This document shows, piece by piece, positions 18,804-27,650 of a DNA stretch of 64,000 nucleotides. Position 1 is the first letter of the stretch; each line of letters begins with the position of its first letter. This DNA comes from Citrobacter gillenii (GTDB lineage Bacteria > Pseudomonadota > Gammaproteobacteria > Enterobacterales > Enterobacteriaceae), in the NCBI RefSeq assembly GCF_013337685.1, contig NZ_SUQN01000002.1:620001-684000 (forward strand), in the 5' to 3' direction. Position numbers and translations under genes: made by a program. The notes beneath the pieces are model-generated. The model ran no database searches. It saw only the letters and a program-made list of their open reading frames with translations, and was not told where the DNA came from.

Positions 18804-19246
18804 ACTGACGGTTGCGCCCCCGGTGACATTTACTACCGTCGCGGTCATCGCACTGGCGTGGTTTGATGCCAGAAACGTTGTGACCTCGGCGATTTGTGCC
18901 AGCGTTGGCAGACGCTTAAGCATCGTACTTTGTGCTGCTCCACCAAGCCATAGCTCGACGGTTAACCCCATTGACTGCGCTTTTGCGGCGAATATTTCCC
19001 CGGTATAAGACCCTGCTTGCATTGCATAACCTGCTCAGCTGTCGACTGCTCGTCGAGCACATCGATGATAAAGGTGTCGGCCGAGCCACCTGACGCGCGA
19101 ATGCGGCTCGCTGCCTGATTGAGATTTTGCTGGCTACGTGCACCCAGGAACACATGTGCCCCTTCGCGTGCCATCACCTGCGCAACCGCACACCCTATTG
19201 CACCGCTGCCCCCGAAAATCACCGCGACTTTGCCTGCAAGTAACAT
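18804..19246 (-). pseudogene. Internally deleted short-chain dehydrogenase gene
   Basis: Two pieces of one SDR gene in different frames. The N-terminal part starts at the ATG at 19246 (MLLAGKVAVIFGGSGAIGCA) with the Rossmann NAD(P) motif GGSGAIG and runs through DVLDEQSTAEQVMQ near 19030. The C-terminal part (AAKAQSMGLTVELW to ATVVNVTGGATVS) occupies the frame ending at 18804. An intact SDR has about 250 residues; here about 75 plus 70 remain. The middle with the catalytic Ser and YxxxK is gone. The break is near 19020-19030. K-12 has no SDR gene between rcdA and ybjL, so this is probably the decaying relic of an accessory gene. Confidence 0.8.
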
Positions 19247-19347
19247 TGCGCACCCCATCACCAAAAGCACCGTGTAAAAGTATGTGCCATAACCGGCATG
19301 ATGCAAATTGGTCGAAGGGCCAGGAAGGGCGGCAAATTTCAGGCAAC

Positions 19348-19426
19348 AAAAAACCCATCAACCTTGAACCAAAACGGCGGGGTTGATGGGCTCCACAAAT
19401 TGGGGACATCAAAGAAAAGCAGTGGC
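19348..19426 (-). ncRNA. rybB: Small RNA RybB
   Basis: Sigma-E-dependent, Hfq-binding small RNA that represses many outer-membrane porin mRNAs. The minus-strand transcript would run from 19426 to 19348, 79 nt, the known length. It begins GCCACTGCTTTTCTTTGATG, which is the conserved 5' seed region. It ends in a terminator with perfect 10-bp arms (CCCATCAACC 19354-19363, GGTTGATGGG 19381-19390) and six T. Against my recollection of K-12 only a few bases differ, in the middle and in the terminator loop. The rcdA-ybjL interval is its K-12 position. In the window it sits between ybjL and the SDR relic. Confidence 0.93.
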
Positions 19427-19432
19427 AATAGT

Positions 19433-19461
19433 TATGACTGACACCTTGAAGAAAAGTTCTG
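19433..19461 (-). promoter_or_regulatory. Sigma-E promoter of rybB
   Basis: On the minus strand AGAACTT (19460-19454) matches the sigma-E -35 consensus GGAACTT in 6 of 7 bases. A GTCAGTCAT segment (around 19442-19434) supplies the -10 region, placed correctly before the RybB 5' end at 19426. Confidence 0.7.
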
Positions 19462-19496
19462 CTTATCTGCAAAAAAATTTCATAAAAGGGTAAATT

Positions 19497-21182
19497 TTAA
19501 CCGAGGCCAGGCCAGACGATGACGATCAGTGTCCCCGCCAGCGTCAGTAAGACGTTGGCAATAGCATAGGTGCCTGCATAACCTAAAGCAGGGATGTTGC
19601 TGCGCGCGGTGTCGCTGATGATTTCCATCGCCGGTGCACAGGTTCGTGCGCCCATCATGGCGCCAAACAGCAGGGCGCGGTTCATGCGCAATACGTAAGC
19701 GCCGAACAGGAAACAGATAACCACCGGCACCAGGCTGACAATCAGGCCCGCTATCAGCATTTGTCCGCCGACTGCGCCGAGGCCGTTGCCAATACCGCTG
19801 CCTGCGCTTAAGCCGACGCCCGCCATAAAGACCATCAGGCCAAACTCTTTCACCATATTCAGCGCACCCTGTGGGATGTAGCCAAACGTCGGGTGGTTGG
19901 CGCGCAGGAAGCCAAGCATAATACCGGCAAACAGCAGGCCAGCTGCGTTTCCGATGCCAAAGCTGAAATTACTGAACTGGAAGGTGATCATCCCAATCAT
20001 CAGGCCGATGATAAAGAAAGCGCAGAAGGCCAGCAGGTCGGTGACCTGGCTGTGAATTGAAATAAAGCCGATACGGTCTGCAATGGTCTTTACGCGGCGG
20101 GCATCGCCGCTGACCTGCAACACATCACCTTTATTGAGCACGACGTTGTCATCAATCGGCATTTCAATCTGGCTACGGATCACGCGGTTAAGGAAGCAGC
20201 CGTGATCGGTCAGTTTTAACTGCGCCAGACGACGACCGACGGCATTGTGGTTTTTCACCACAATCTCTTCGGTGACGATGCGCATATCGAGCAGATCGCG
20301 ATCGAACACTTCTTTGCCGTTACGGAAGCTAGGGTCGAGGCGGGCATGTGCATCCGGGTAGCCCACTAAGGCAATTTCATCGCCCATCTGCAATACAGCG
20401 TCGCCGTCCGGGTTAGCCAGAATGCCGTTGCGACGGATACGCTCGATATAACAACCGGTCTGGCGATAGATACCCAGCTCACGCAGATTTTTACCATCAG
20501 CCCAGGCAACCAATTCCGGACCGACACGATAGGCGCGGATCACAGGCAGATAGACCTTACGGTTGGCGTCGGTGTCGAGGCCACGTTCACGGGCGATTTG
20601 TTGGGCGCTGGTTTGCAAATCCTGATGCTGCAGTTTTGGCAGGTAGCGTGCGCCGACAATCAGGCTGACCAGTCCGATCAGATAGGTCAGTGCGTAACCG
20701 AGGCTCAGGTTATCAAGAGCCGTTGACAGCTGTGTTCCTGTCATCCCTGAATGGCGCAATGTGTCACCCGCGCCGACCAGCACCGGCGTGGAGGTCATTG
20801 AACCTGCCAGCATGCCAGCTGTCAGGCCGATGTCCCAGCCAAATAGCCTACCCAGTCCCAGGGCGATCAGCATTGCGCTGCCGACCATGACCAGAGCAAG
20901 CATTAGGTAATTTTTCCCATCGCGAAAAAAAATCGAAAAAAAGTTGGGACCAGCTTCGACGCCGACGCAAAAAATAAACAGCATAAAGCCGAGATTTAAA
21001 GCATCAGTGTTAATACTAAAGTGCTGCTGGCCTAATAATAGGGAGACTACTAAAACGCCAATGGAATTACCGAGTTGGACTGTACCCAGGCGTAATTTCC
21101 CCAGACACAGCCCCAGCGCCAGGACCACAAATAATAACAGGATGTAATTCCCATTTAACAAATCTGCGACGTTTATATTCAC
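19497..21182 (-). CDS. ybjL: Putative AAE-family transporter YbjL
   Basis: Inner-membrane protein of 561 residues, the K-12 length, of the aspartate:alanine exchanger (AspT/AAEx) family. The substrate in enterobacteria is not firmly known. N-terminal and C-terminal blocks of about five membrane segments each flank two cytoplasmic RCK_C (TrkA-C) domains, seen around residues 210-375 ([18 protein letters not shown] and [15 protein letters not shown]). Family-typical [13 protein letters not shown] and [12 protein letters not shown] appear in equivalent membrane repeats. It is divergent from ybjM, with rybB immediately downstream. Confidence 0.93.
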   Translation of the reverse strand: MNINVADLLNGNYILLLFVVLALGLCLGKLRLGTVQLGNSIGVLVVSLLLGQQHFSINTDALNLGFMLFIFCVGVEAGPNFFSIFFRDGKNYLMLALVMVGSAMLIALGLGRLFGWDIGLTAGMLAGSMTSTPVLVGAGDTLRHSGMTGTQLSTALDNLSLGYALTYLIGLVSLIVGARYLPKLQHQDLQTSAQQIARERGLDTDANRKVYLPVIRAYRVGPELVAWADGKNLRELGIYRQTGCYIERIRRNGILANPDGDAVLQMGDEIALVGYPDAHARLDPSFRNGKEVFDRDLLDMRIVTEEIVVKNHNAVGRRLAQLKLTDHGCFLNRVIRSQIEMPIDDNVVLNKGDVLQVSGDARRVKTIADRIGFISIHSQVTDLLAFCAFFIIGLMIGMITFQFSNFSFGIGNAAGLLFAGIMLGFLRANHPTFGYIPQGALNMVKEFGLMVFMAGVGLSAGSGIGNGLGAVGGQMLIAGLIVSLVPVVICFLFGAYVLRMNRALLFGAMMGARTCAPAMEIISDTARSNIPALGYAGTYAIANVLLTLAGTLIVIVWPGLG

Positions 21183-21449
21183 GGAGACTAACTTCTTGTT
21201 TACTAGTAAGCTATTGAAAGAAATGGCAATTTACGCTAATGTTTTTGCCAGAAATTAAGGGGCGACAGCATCGTACACAGCCCCAAATAAAGCAGCATGA
21301 CGATATATGCGGCTAGTTTAATCTCATTACGTTTCAACGGCTATAAGAATCGTGTGAGTGCGTTTTTGGCATGGAATGCCGAACGACTTTATCTGACTGG
21401 ACGCCTTTGGGCGAAAAGAGTGTTCGATAGAGAGTGTCAGGAGGAACGA

Positions 21450-21830
21450 TTGAAACATAGGCAAGGTTGGGCGGGTGCGATCTGCTGCTTTGTGCTTTTT
21501 ATTGTGGTGTGTCTTTCATTGACGCTGAACGTGAAAGGAGCATTTAAGGCGGCTGGGCATCCTGAGGTTGGGTTGTTGTTTTTTATATTGCCAGGAGCAG
21601 CGGCCAGCTTTTTTTCCCATCGTCGTGAGGTGCTTAGACCTCTTCTCGGTGCAATGCTGGCGGCACCGTGTTGTTTGTTATTGATGCGATTTGTGTTTAT
21701 GCCTACGCGTTCGCTGTGGCAAGAGCTTGCATGGTTGTTTAGTGCGGTGTTTTGGTGCGCGCTTGGCGCATTGTGTTTTCTGTTTATCAGTAGCCTATTT
21801 AATCAGCATCAGCAGCGGAAAAAACACTGA
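21450..21830 (+). CDS. ybjM: Inner-membrane protein YbjM
   Basis: Small membrane protein of unknown function, 126 residues (K-12: 125). Four hydrophobic segments are visible, with WAGAICCFVLFIVVC, LLFFILPGAAASFF, MLAAPCCLLLMRFVF and FWCALGALCFLFIS. I use the TTG at 21450: CAGGAGG lies 4-10 bases upstream and the K-12 protein starts there (MKHKQ). The frame is open 51 codons further up to an ATG at 21297, but that extension has no similarity known to me. The 3' end shares a hairpin with convergent grxA. Confidence 0.88.
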   Translation: MKHRQGWAGAICCFVLFIVVCLSLTLNVKGAFKAAGHPEVGLLFFILPGAAASFFSHRREVLRPLLGAMLAAPCCLLLMRFVFMPTRSLWQELAWLFSAVFWCALGALCFLFISSLFNQHQQRKKH

Positions 21831-21831
21831 T

Positions 21832-21854
21832 TACGCCCTCCAGTGGAGGGCGTA
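21832..21854. terminator. Bidirectional hairpin between ybjM and grxA
   Basis: TACGCCCTCCA (21832-21842) and TGGAGGGCGTA (21844-21854) are perfect 11-bp arms centred on one base, which in practice gives a small loop. It begins 1 bp after the ybjM stop and ends 10 bp before the grxA end. Confidence 0.7.
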
Positions 21855-21864
21855 GAGACGGCAA

Positions 21865-22128
21865 TCAGGCGAACAGATTCACATTCTCTTTTGCCCATGC
21901 TTCGAAATCCGTGCAGCCGCCGATGTGTTTCTGATCGACAAAAATCTGCGGTACGGTCTCTACCGGCTTACCAACCGTCTTTTCCAGATCGGCTTTTGAG
22001 ATCCCTTCAGCATGAATATCAATGTAGCGGAAGTTAAAATCTTCATGCTCATTGCTTAATTTTTCTGCCAATTCTTTTGCGCGCACGCAATACGGGCACC
22101 CTGGGCGACCAAAAATAACAGCAAACAT
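21865..22128 (-). CDS. grxA: Glutaredoxin 1
   Basis: Glutathione-dependent disulfide reductase that serves ribonucleotide reductase and reduces oxidised OxyR. It has 87 residues (K-12: 85). The active-site pair is C11-P-Y-C14. The TVP cis-proline motif (ETVPQIF) and the GG-C/Y-TD glutathione-binding motif (IGGCTDFEAW) are present. In E. coli grxA is induced by OxyR. I looked for the OxyR pattern in the 172 bp upstream and saw only a partial match, so I do not annotate it. Confidence 0.96.
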   Translation of the reverse strand: MFAVIFGRPGCPYCVRAKELAEKLSNEHEDFNFRYIDIHAEGISKADLEKTVGKPVETVPQIFVDQKHIGGCTDFEAWAKENVNLFA

Positions 22129-22300
22129 CTCACTCTCCTCGAACTTATCAGGCCAGATGGCGAATGACTGTATGATGCCGCGATTTATGTCGGATGGAAA
22201 GTAGGTTCGGCCTGTTGCTTTGATACATCTACGCTATATCTGTTAAACATGAGAACTCGGAACGTTTTATACTACGAGCCACTTCGCCGGGAGGCCACGT

Positions 22301-22591
22301 ATGCGCACTGTGGGTGTGTTACCTAAAAGCATATTGATTCTGGAAACGATCGGTATGGTGTCGTTAGCGCTGGCGCTATTGTCGCTTAACGATTATCTCA
22401 CCTTACCCGCGCCGCTTAACAGTCCATTGGCCTGTGTGGTGATGATTTTTCTGGGGGTTTTGTTGATGCTTCCCGCCGCTGTGTTTTTAATGTGGCGCAT
22501 TGCGCAACTGTTGGCGCCGCAGCTGATGTCGCGAACATCCAGCGTATCTTCCCGTTCAGCCAGAGAAAAAAGAGATGACTCCAACCATTGA
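22301..22591 (+). CDS. ybjC: Inner-membrane protein YbjC
   Basis: A 96-residue membrane protein of unknown function (K-12: 95). Two hydrophobic helices (about residues 11-27 and 47-70) are followed by a basic, serine-rich cytoplasmic tail. It is the first gene of ybjC-nfsA-rimK-ybjN. The last 17 bp overlap the start of nfsA in another frame, so translation is likely coupled. In E. coli this operon responds to SoxS. A GGGAGG ribosome site precedes the ATG. Confidence 0.9.
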   Translation: MRTVGVLPKSILILETIGMVSLALALLSLNDYLTLPAPLNSPLACVVMIFLGVLLMLPAAVFLMWRIAQLLAPQLMSRTSSVSSRSAREKRDDSNH

Positions 22592-23297
22592 TTTACTTCG
22601 CAGCCACCGTTCTATTCGCCATTTCACCGAGGCGTCGATTTCGGATGCGCAGCGCGAGGCGATTATAGCTGCCGCGCAAGGCACCTCGAGCTCCAGTTTT
22701 TTACAGTGCAGCGCGATTATTCGGGTGACGGATAAGGCCCTGCGAGAGTCGCTGGTGACGCTGTCGGGTGGGCAGCCGCACGTGGCGAAGGCTGCCGAAT
22801 TCTGGGTGTTCTGCGCTGATTTTAACCGTCATTTACAGATTTGCCCTGACGCACAGCTGGGACTGGCAGAACAACTGCTGCTGGGCGTGGTTGATACGGC
22901 GATGATGGCGCAAAATGCGCTGACGGCTGCAGAGTCGCTGGGGCTTGGCGGTGTATATATTGGCGGACTGCGCAACAATATTGCGTCTGTAACTGAGTTA
23001 CTGAAACTGCCGCAGCATGTTCTGCCGCTGTTTGGTCTGTGTCTCGGTTGGCCTGCAGATAATCCCGATATCAAGCCACGGCTGCCTGCGGCCATTGTGG
23101 TGCATGAAAATCAATACCAGCCGCTCGATAAGGACGCCCTGGCTCACTATGATGAACAGCTTGCGCAGTATTATCTGACCCGTGGCAGCAACACGCGTCG
23201 TGATACCTGGAGCGATCATATTCGCCGCACCATCATCAAAGAAAATCGCCCCTTTATTCTGGAATATTTGCACAAACAGGGATGGGCTACGCGCTAA
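22575..23297 (+). CDS. nfsA: Oxygen-insensitive NADPH nitroreductase NfsA
   Basis: FMN-containing NADPH reductase of nitro compounds, quinones and chromate, 240 residues as in K-12. The nitroreductase fold begins [16 protein letters not shown], where RSIR contacts FMN phosphate. The flavin-binding glycine-rich segment is [12 protein letters not shown]. The tail with the NADPH-binding arginines is [14 protein letters not shown]. It overlaps ybjC and is followed 59 bp later by rimK. Confidence 0.95.
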   Translation: MTPTIDLLRSHRSIRHFTEASISDAQREAIIAAAQGTSSSSFLQCSAIIRVTDKALRESLVTLSGGQPHVAKAAEFWVFCADFNRHLQICPDAQLGLAEQLLLGVVDTAMMAQNALTAAESLGLGGVYIGGLRNNIASVTELLKLPQHVLPLFGLCLGWPADNPDIKPRLPAAIVVHENQYQPLDKDALAHYDEQLAQYYLTRGSNTRRDTWSDHIRRTIIKENRPFILEYLHKQGWATR

Positions 23298-23356
23298 AGA
23301 TTTTAACCCGGTGTATGATACGCCGGCTTTCAGCAGGTCTTTCAGAGAGGTGCAGG

Positions 23357-24259
23357 GTGAAAATTGCCATTTTGTCCCGGGACGGAACGCTCTATTCTTG
23401 TAAGCGCCTGCGTGAAGCGGCGATGCAGCGCGGTCACCTGGTTGAAATTATCGATCCCCTTTCCTGTTATATGAACATTAGTCCGGCGGCGTCTTCGATT
23501 CATTACAAGGGCCGCCAGCTCCCTCATTTTGATGCGGTCATCCCACGAATCGGCTCGGCGATTACCTTTTACGGTACGGCGGCGTTGCGCCAGTTCGAGA
23601 TGTTAGGGAGTTATCCGTTGAATGAGTCAGTGGCGATCACCCGTGCGCGCGATAAGCTGCGCTCATTGCAACTGCTGGCACGTCAGGGAATCGATCTCCC
23701 GATTACCGGAATCGCGCACTCACCGGACGATACCAGCGACATGATTGATATGGTCGGCGGCGCACCGTTGGTGGTGAAACTGGTAGAAGGCACCCAGGGT
23801 ATCGGTGTGGTGCTGGCCGAAACGCGTCAGGCCGCGGAGAGCGTCGTGGATGCATTTCGAGGACTGAACGCACATATCCTTGTGCAGGAATATATTAAAG
23901 AGGCCAAAGGGCGGGATATTCGCTGTTTTGTCGTAGGGGACGAGGTGGTGGCTGCTATTGAGCGTCGGGCTAAAGAGGGCGATTTTCGTTCTAATCTCCA
24001 TCGCGGTGGCGTGGCCAGTATTGCCAATATTACGACGCGTGAAAGGGACATCGCGATAAAAGCCGCCCGAACCATGGGCCTGGATGTGGCTGGCGTTGAT
24101 ATTTTGCGCGCAGACCGCGGGCCGCTGGTCATGGAAGTTAACGCTTCTCCGGGGCTTGAAGGCGTGGAGAAAACCACGGGGGTTGATATTGCCGGACGGA
24201 TGATCAAGTGGATCGAACGTCATGCAACTCCGGAATTTTGTCTTAAAATCGGCGGCTGA
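23357..24259 (+). CDS. rimK: Ribosomal protein S6 glutamate ligase RimK
   Basis: ATP-grasp ligase that adds glutamates to the C terminus of ribosomal protein S6 and can make poly-glutamate. From the GTG at 23357 ([15 protein letters not shown]...) it has 300 residues, exactly as in K-12. The longer in-frame ORF upstream lacks similarity, and AGGTGCAGG precedes the GTG. ATP-grasp features are [18 protein letters not shown] (P-loop-like), LVQEYIKEA, and the Mg-binding end [12 protein letters not shown]. It lies in the ybjC-nfsA-rimK-ybjN operon. Confidence 0.96.
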   Translation: MKIAILSRDGTLYSCKRLREAAMQRGHLVEIIDPLSCYMNISPAASSIHYKGRQLPHFDAVIPRIGSAITFYGTAALRQFEMLGSYPLNESVAITRARDKLRSLQLLARQGIDLPITGIAHSPDDTSDMIDMVGGAPLVVKLVEGTQGIGVVLAETRQAAESVVDAFRGLNAHILVQEYIKEAKGRDIRCFVVGDEVVAAIERRAKEGDFRSNLHRGGVASIANITTRERDIAIKAARTMGLDVAGVDILRADRGPLVMEVNASPGLEGVEKTTGVDIAGRMIKWIERHATPEFCLKIGG

Positions 24260-24349
24260 ACGCAATATCGATGGCGATCGTGGTATGACGCGGTCTTTTT
24301 GCGTAAGCTGTGCCGGTAATTTTTTCATCGAAAGAGGTCGCACATTATT

Positions 24350-24826
24350 ATGACATCACTGGTCGTTCCCACTCTGGATACGTTGCGTCAATGGCTCGAC
24401 GACCTGGGCATGAGTTTTTTTGAATGCGATACCTGTCAGGCGCTGCATTTACCCCATATGCAAAACTTTGACGGCATCTTTGATGCGAAAATTGATTTGG
24501 TGGATAACGTCATTCTGTTCTCTGCGATGGCGGAAGTCAGGCCATCGGCGTTGCTGCCGTTGGCCGCCGATCTGTCATCCATTAATGCCAGTTCGCTGAC
24601 GGTGAAAGCCTTTCTGGACATGCAGGATGATAATCTGCCAAAGCTGGTGGTTTGCCAGTCTTTATACGTTGTGCCGGGCGTCACGTTTGAGCAGTTCGAA
24701 TGTTTTGTTCGCCAGAGCGAAGAGCAGATATCCATGGTGATCCTTGAGGCCGGGGCGCATCAACTGTTATTTAACGCTGAAGAAGATGTGCAAAACAGCG
24801 GTACTGAGACCCATTTCCTCCATTAA
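24350..24826 (+). CDS. ybjN: YbjN family protein
   Basis: Cytoplasmic protein of 158 residues (K-12: 158) with a fold related to type III secretion chaperones. E. coli YbjN is described as a sensory-transduction-type regulator whose over-production affects motility and biofilm; the mechanism is unsettled. The acidic N-terminal domain has a CDTC pair (residues 27-30), and the C-terminal alpha/beta domain contains FEQFECFVRQSEEQI. It is the last gene of the operon, 90 bp after rimK. Confidence 0.92.
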   Translation: MTSLVVPTLDTLRQWLDDLGMSFFECDTCQALHLPHMQNFDGIFDAKIDLVDNVILFSAMAEVRPSALLPLAADLSSINASSLTVKAFLDMQDDNLPKLVVCQSLYVVPGVTFEQFECFVRQSEEQISMVILEAGAHQLLFNAEEDVQNSGTETHFLH

Positions 24827-25257
24827 TATTTCCTGAGCAATGATGCCAAAAGCGCAGCCGCTGCCAGAGCGGTTGCGTATTACCCTATTTTTATTCTGAA
24901 TTTAACCTTTTATTAAAGAATTATTCACCTAACTTCCACGCCTTCTGCCTTATGTCATAGATAAATCCTGCATAAAAAATTGATAAAAGACGTTTTTTTA
25001 ACTGGGCTATATCCTCGAATCCTGGCTAAAGTTATTCTGGTGAGGCTTATAAACGTCATCCTTCAATGAACCCTTTATGGGCTGCATGCGACCGCAATGC
25101 ATGTTGAATGATTCCGTGATTATTAGCGAGCCATAGCGGCACAGGGGAAGCCTCTTTTCTTATTTGTGCTGAATGAAAAAATATGCACGTTTCTTGCATA
25201 TCATAGAGTGTGAATTTTTTGTTCGTTTGTTAACGAACTTTCAGAAGGAAAGAGATT
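24827..25257. other. ybjN-potF intergenic region
   Basis: 431 bp without a gene. Near 24854-24878 an imperfect stem, CGCAGCCGCT with AGCGGTTGCG, is followed by a T-rich run and probably ends the ybjN transcript. The rest is AT-rich. It contains a repeated TGCATG motif around 25083-25105 (TGCATGCGACCGCAATGCA) that might be an activator site, and a candidate sigma-54 promoter at 25182-25198. Confidence 0.6.
25182..25198 (+). promoter_or_regulatory. Candidate sigma-54 promoter of potFGHI
   Basis: TGCAC-N5-TTGC at 25184-25197 matches the sigma-54 pattern GGCAC-N5-TTGC with exact spacing and one mismatch (T for the first G of the -24 element). Transcription would start near 25208, about 50 bp before potF. 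potFGHI is listed in the E. coli NtrC regulon (from memory). Confidence 0.5.
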
Positions 25258-26370
25258 ATGACCGCCTTAAATAAAAAATGGTTATCAGGCCTGGTTGCGG
25301 GTGCTCTGATATCCCTCTCTGCCGGCACGCTCGCTGCTGAACAAAAAACGCTGCATATTTATAACTGGTCTGATTATATCGCCCCCGACACGGTGGCTAA
25401 TTTTGAAAAAGAGACCGGCATTAAAGTGGTTTATGATGTGTTCGACTCCAATGAAGTACTGGAAGGTAAGCTCATGGCGGGTAGCACTGGCTTTGACCTT
25501 GTCGTTCCTTCCGCCAGCTTCCTTGAGCGTCAGCTTACTGCGGGTGTTTTCCAACCGCTGGACAAAAGTAAACTGCCAGACTGGAAAAACCTCGATCCCG
25601 AATTGCTGAAGCTGGTGGCGAAACACGATCCAGACAACAAGTTTGCGATGCCGTATATGTGGGCAACCACCGGTATTGGCTACAACGTGGATAAAGTGAA
25701 GGCGGTGCTGGGCGCGGATGCGCCGGTCGACAGTTGGGATCTGATCCTGAAGCCGGAAAATTTGGAAAAACTCAAAAGCTGCGGCGTCTCGTTCCTTGAT
25801 GCCCCCGAAGAAGTGTTTGCCACCGTGCTGAATTACTTGGGTAAAGACCCCAACAGTACCAAAGCGGACGATTACACCGGACCGGCAACCGATCTGCTGT
25901 TGAAGCTGCGTCCGAATATTCGTTATTTCCACTCTTCTCAATACATTAACGATCTGGCAAACGGTGATAGCTGCGTGGCAATTGGTTGGGCAGGGGACGT
26001 ATGGCAGGCCGCTAATCGCGCGAAAGAAGCGAAAAATGGCGTCAATATTTCCTTCTCAATTCCAAAAGAAGGGGCGATGGCGTTCTTCGATGTTTTCGCC
26101 ATGCCTGCGGATGCTAAAAATAAAGACGAAGCGTATCAGTTCCTCAACTATCTGCTGCGTCCGGATGTGATTGCCCATATTTCCGACCACGTGTTCTACG
26201 CCAACGCGAACAAAGAGGCGACGGCGTTGGTCAGCCCTGAAGTTCGTGACAATCCGGGGATTTACCCGCCGGCCGATGTGCGAGCCAAGTTGTTCACTCT
26301 GAAAGTACAGGATCCGAAGATCGATCGTGTCCGTACCCGTGCCTGGACCAAGGTGAAAAGCGGGAAATAA
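25258..26370 (+). CDS. potF: Putrescine-binding periplasmic protein PotF
   Basis: Solute-binding protein of the putrescine ABC importer PotFGHI, 370 residues as in K-12. A signal peptide ends around LSAGTLAAEQ. The mature protein starts KTLHIYNWSDYIAPDTV, where the WSDY segment supplies polyamine-binding residues. Two lobes follow in the PotD/PotF family pattern (GYNVDKVKAVLG, IGWAGDVWQA, EGAMAFFDVFAMP). AGGAAAGAG precedes the ATG. potG follows after 137 bp. Confidence 0.96.
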   Translation: MTALNKKWLSGLVAGALISLSAGTLAAEQKTLHIYNWSDYIAPDTVANFEKETGIKVVYDVFDSNEVLEGKLMAGSTGFDLVVPSASFLERQLTAGVFQPLDKSKLPDWKNLDPELLKLVAKHDPDNKFAMPYMWATTGIGYNVDKVKAVLGADAPVDSWDLILKPENLEKLKSCGVSFLDAPEEVFATVLNYLGKDPNSTKADDYTGPATDLLLKLRPNIRYFHSSQYINDLANGDSCVAIGWAGDVWQAANRAKEAKNGVNISFSIPKEGAMAFFDVFAMPADAKNKDEAYQFLNYLLRPDVIAHISDHVFYANANKEATALVSPEVRDNPGIYPPADVRAKLFTLKVQDPKIDRVRTRAWTKVKSGK

Positions 26371-26507
26371 CCCGCGTCAGGGAGATGACCCGGCGGCGCG
26401 TAAGTCCGCCGGGACACCCGAACCCTGAACACTCATAACCCGGCAATACGCACCATGCTGGTGCGTTATTTGCACTGTTTCTTTGTTTTATGCCGGAGAG
26501 CACTCAC

Positions 26508-27641
26508 GTGAATGATGCGACCCCCCGCCCACAGGCGAAAACCCGTAAAGCGCTAACCCCGCTGCTTGAAATTCGTAATCTGACCAAGTCTTTCGATGGC
26601 CAGCACGCCGTCGATGACGTCAACCTGACTATCTACAAAGGCGAAATATTTGCCCTGCTAGGGGCCTCCGGCTGCGGCAAATCAACCCTGCTGCGCATGC
26701 TGGCGGGCTTTGAACTGCCGACCACCGGGCAAATTATGCTCGATGGTGTCGATTTAGCACACGTCCCGCCGTATCTGCGCCCGATTAATATGATGTTTCA
26801 GTCCTACGCGCTGTTCCCACATATGACGGTGGAGCAGAACATTGCCTTTGGCCTGAAGCAGGACAAGTTGCCGAAAGCTGAAATTACCAGCCGGGTCAAC
26901 GAGATGCTGGGCCTGGTGCATATGCAGGAATTTGCCAAACGCAAACCGCATCAGCTTTCCGGCGGTCAGCGACAGCGTGTGGCGCTGGCGCGCAGCCTGG
27001 CAAAACGTCCTAAACTGCTGCTGCTGGACGAACCGATGGGGGCGCTGGATAAAAAGCTACGTGACCGCATGCAACTGGAAGTGGTCGATATCCTCGAACG
27101 TGTGGGTGCGACCTGTGTGATGGTAACGCACGATCAGGAAGAAGCCATGACGATGGCGGGGCGTATTGCGATCATGAATCGCGGCAAGTTCGTGCAAATC
27201 GGCGAGCCTGAAGAGATTTACGAGCACCCGACCACCCGCTATAGCGCGGAATTTATTGGCTCGGTAAACGTGTTCGAGGGGCTACTGAAAGCGCGTCAGG
27301 AAGACGGCCTGATCATTGACTCTCCGGGGCTGGTCCATCCGCTGAAAGTCGATGCTGATGCCTCCATCGTTGATAACGTCCCGGTGTACGTCGCGCTGCG
27401 TCCGGAAAAAATTATGCTCTGTGAGACTCCACCGGCAGATGGCTATAACTTTGCGGTGGGGGAAGTAGTGCACATTGCCTATCTCGGTGATTTGTCGGTG
27501 TACCACGTGCGTTTAAAAAGCGGCCAGATGTTGAGTGCCCAGCTACAAAACGAACATCGCTACCGTAAGGGGCTACCGACCTGGGGCGATGAGGTGCGTT
27601 TGTGTTGGGATGCGGACAGTTGCGTAGTGTTGACGGTTTAA
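26508..27641 (+). CDS. potG: Putrescine transporter ATPase PotG
   Basis: ATP-hydrolysing subunit of the putrescine importer, 377 residues from the GTG at 26508. GGAGAG lies about 8 bases upstream and the K-12 protein begins MNDAIPRPQAKTR. Walker A is GASGCGKST (residues 52-60), the signature is LSGGQ (150-154) and Walker B is LLLLDEP (170-176). A TOBE domain after residue 290 is typical of CUT/polyamine ATPases. An in-frame ATG six codons earlier (26490) is a less likely start. Confidence 0.95.
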   Translation: MNDATPRPQAKTRKALTPLLEIRNLTKSFDGQHAVDDVNLTIYKGEIFALLGASGCGKSTLLRMLAGFELPTTGQIMLDGVDLAHVPPYLRPINMMFQSYALFPHMTVEQNIAFGLKQDKLPKAEITSRVNEMLGLVHMQEFAKRKPHQLSGGQRQRVALARSLAKRPKLLLLDEPMGALDKKLRDRMQLEVVDILERVGATCVMVTHDQEEAMTMAGRIAIMNRGKFVQIGEPEEIYEHPTTRYSAEFIGSVNVFEGLLKARQEDGLIIDSPGLVHPLKVDADASIVDNVPVYVALRPEKIMLCETPPADGYNFAVGEVVHIAYLGDLSVYHVRLKSGQMLSAQLQNEHRYRKGLPTWGDEVRLCWDADSCVVLTV

Positions 27642-27650
27642 GGAGTGAAA

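Noticed and set aside
22129-22300. OxyR site upstream of grxA
   Set aside because: Expected from E. coli, but I find only a partial ATAG/CTAT pattern near 22225-22240, too weak to annotate.
23720-24343. 207-codon minus-strand ORF antisense to rimK
   Set aside because: rimK covers it with full conservation; the peptide shows no domain.
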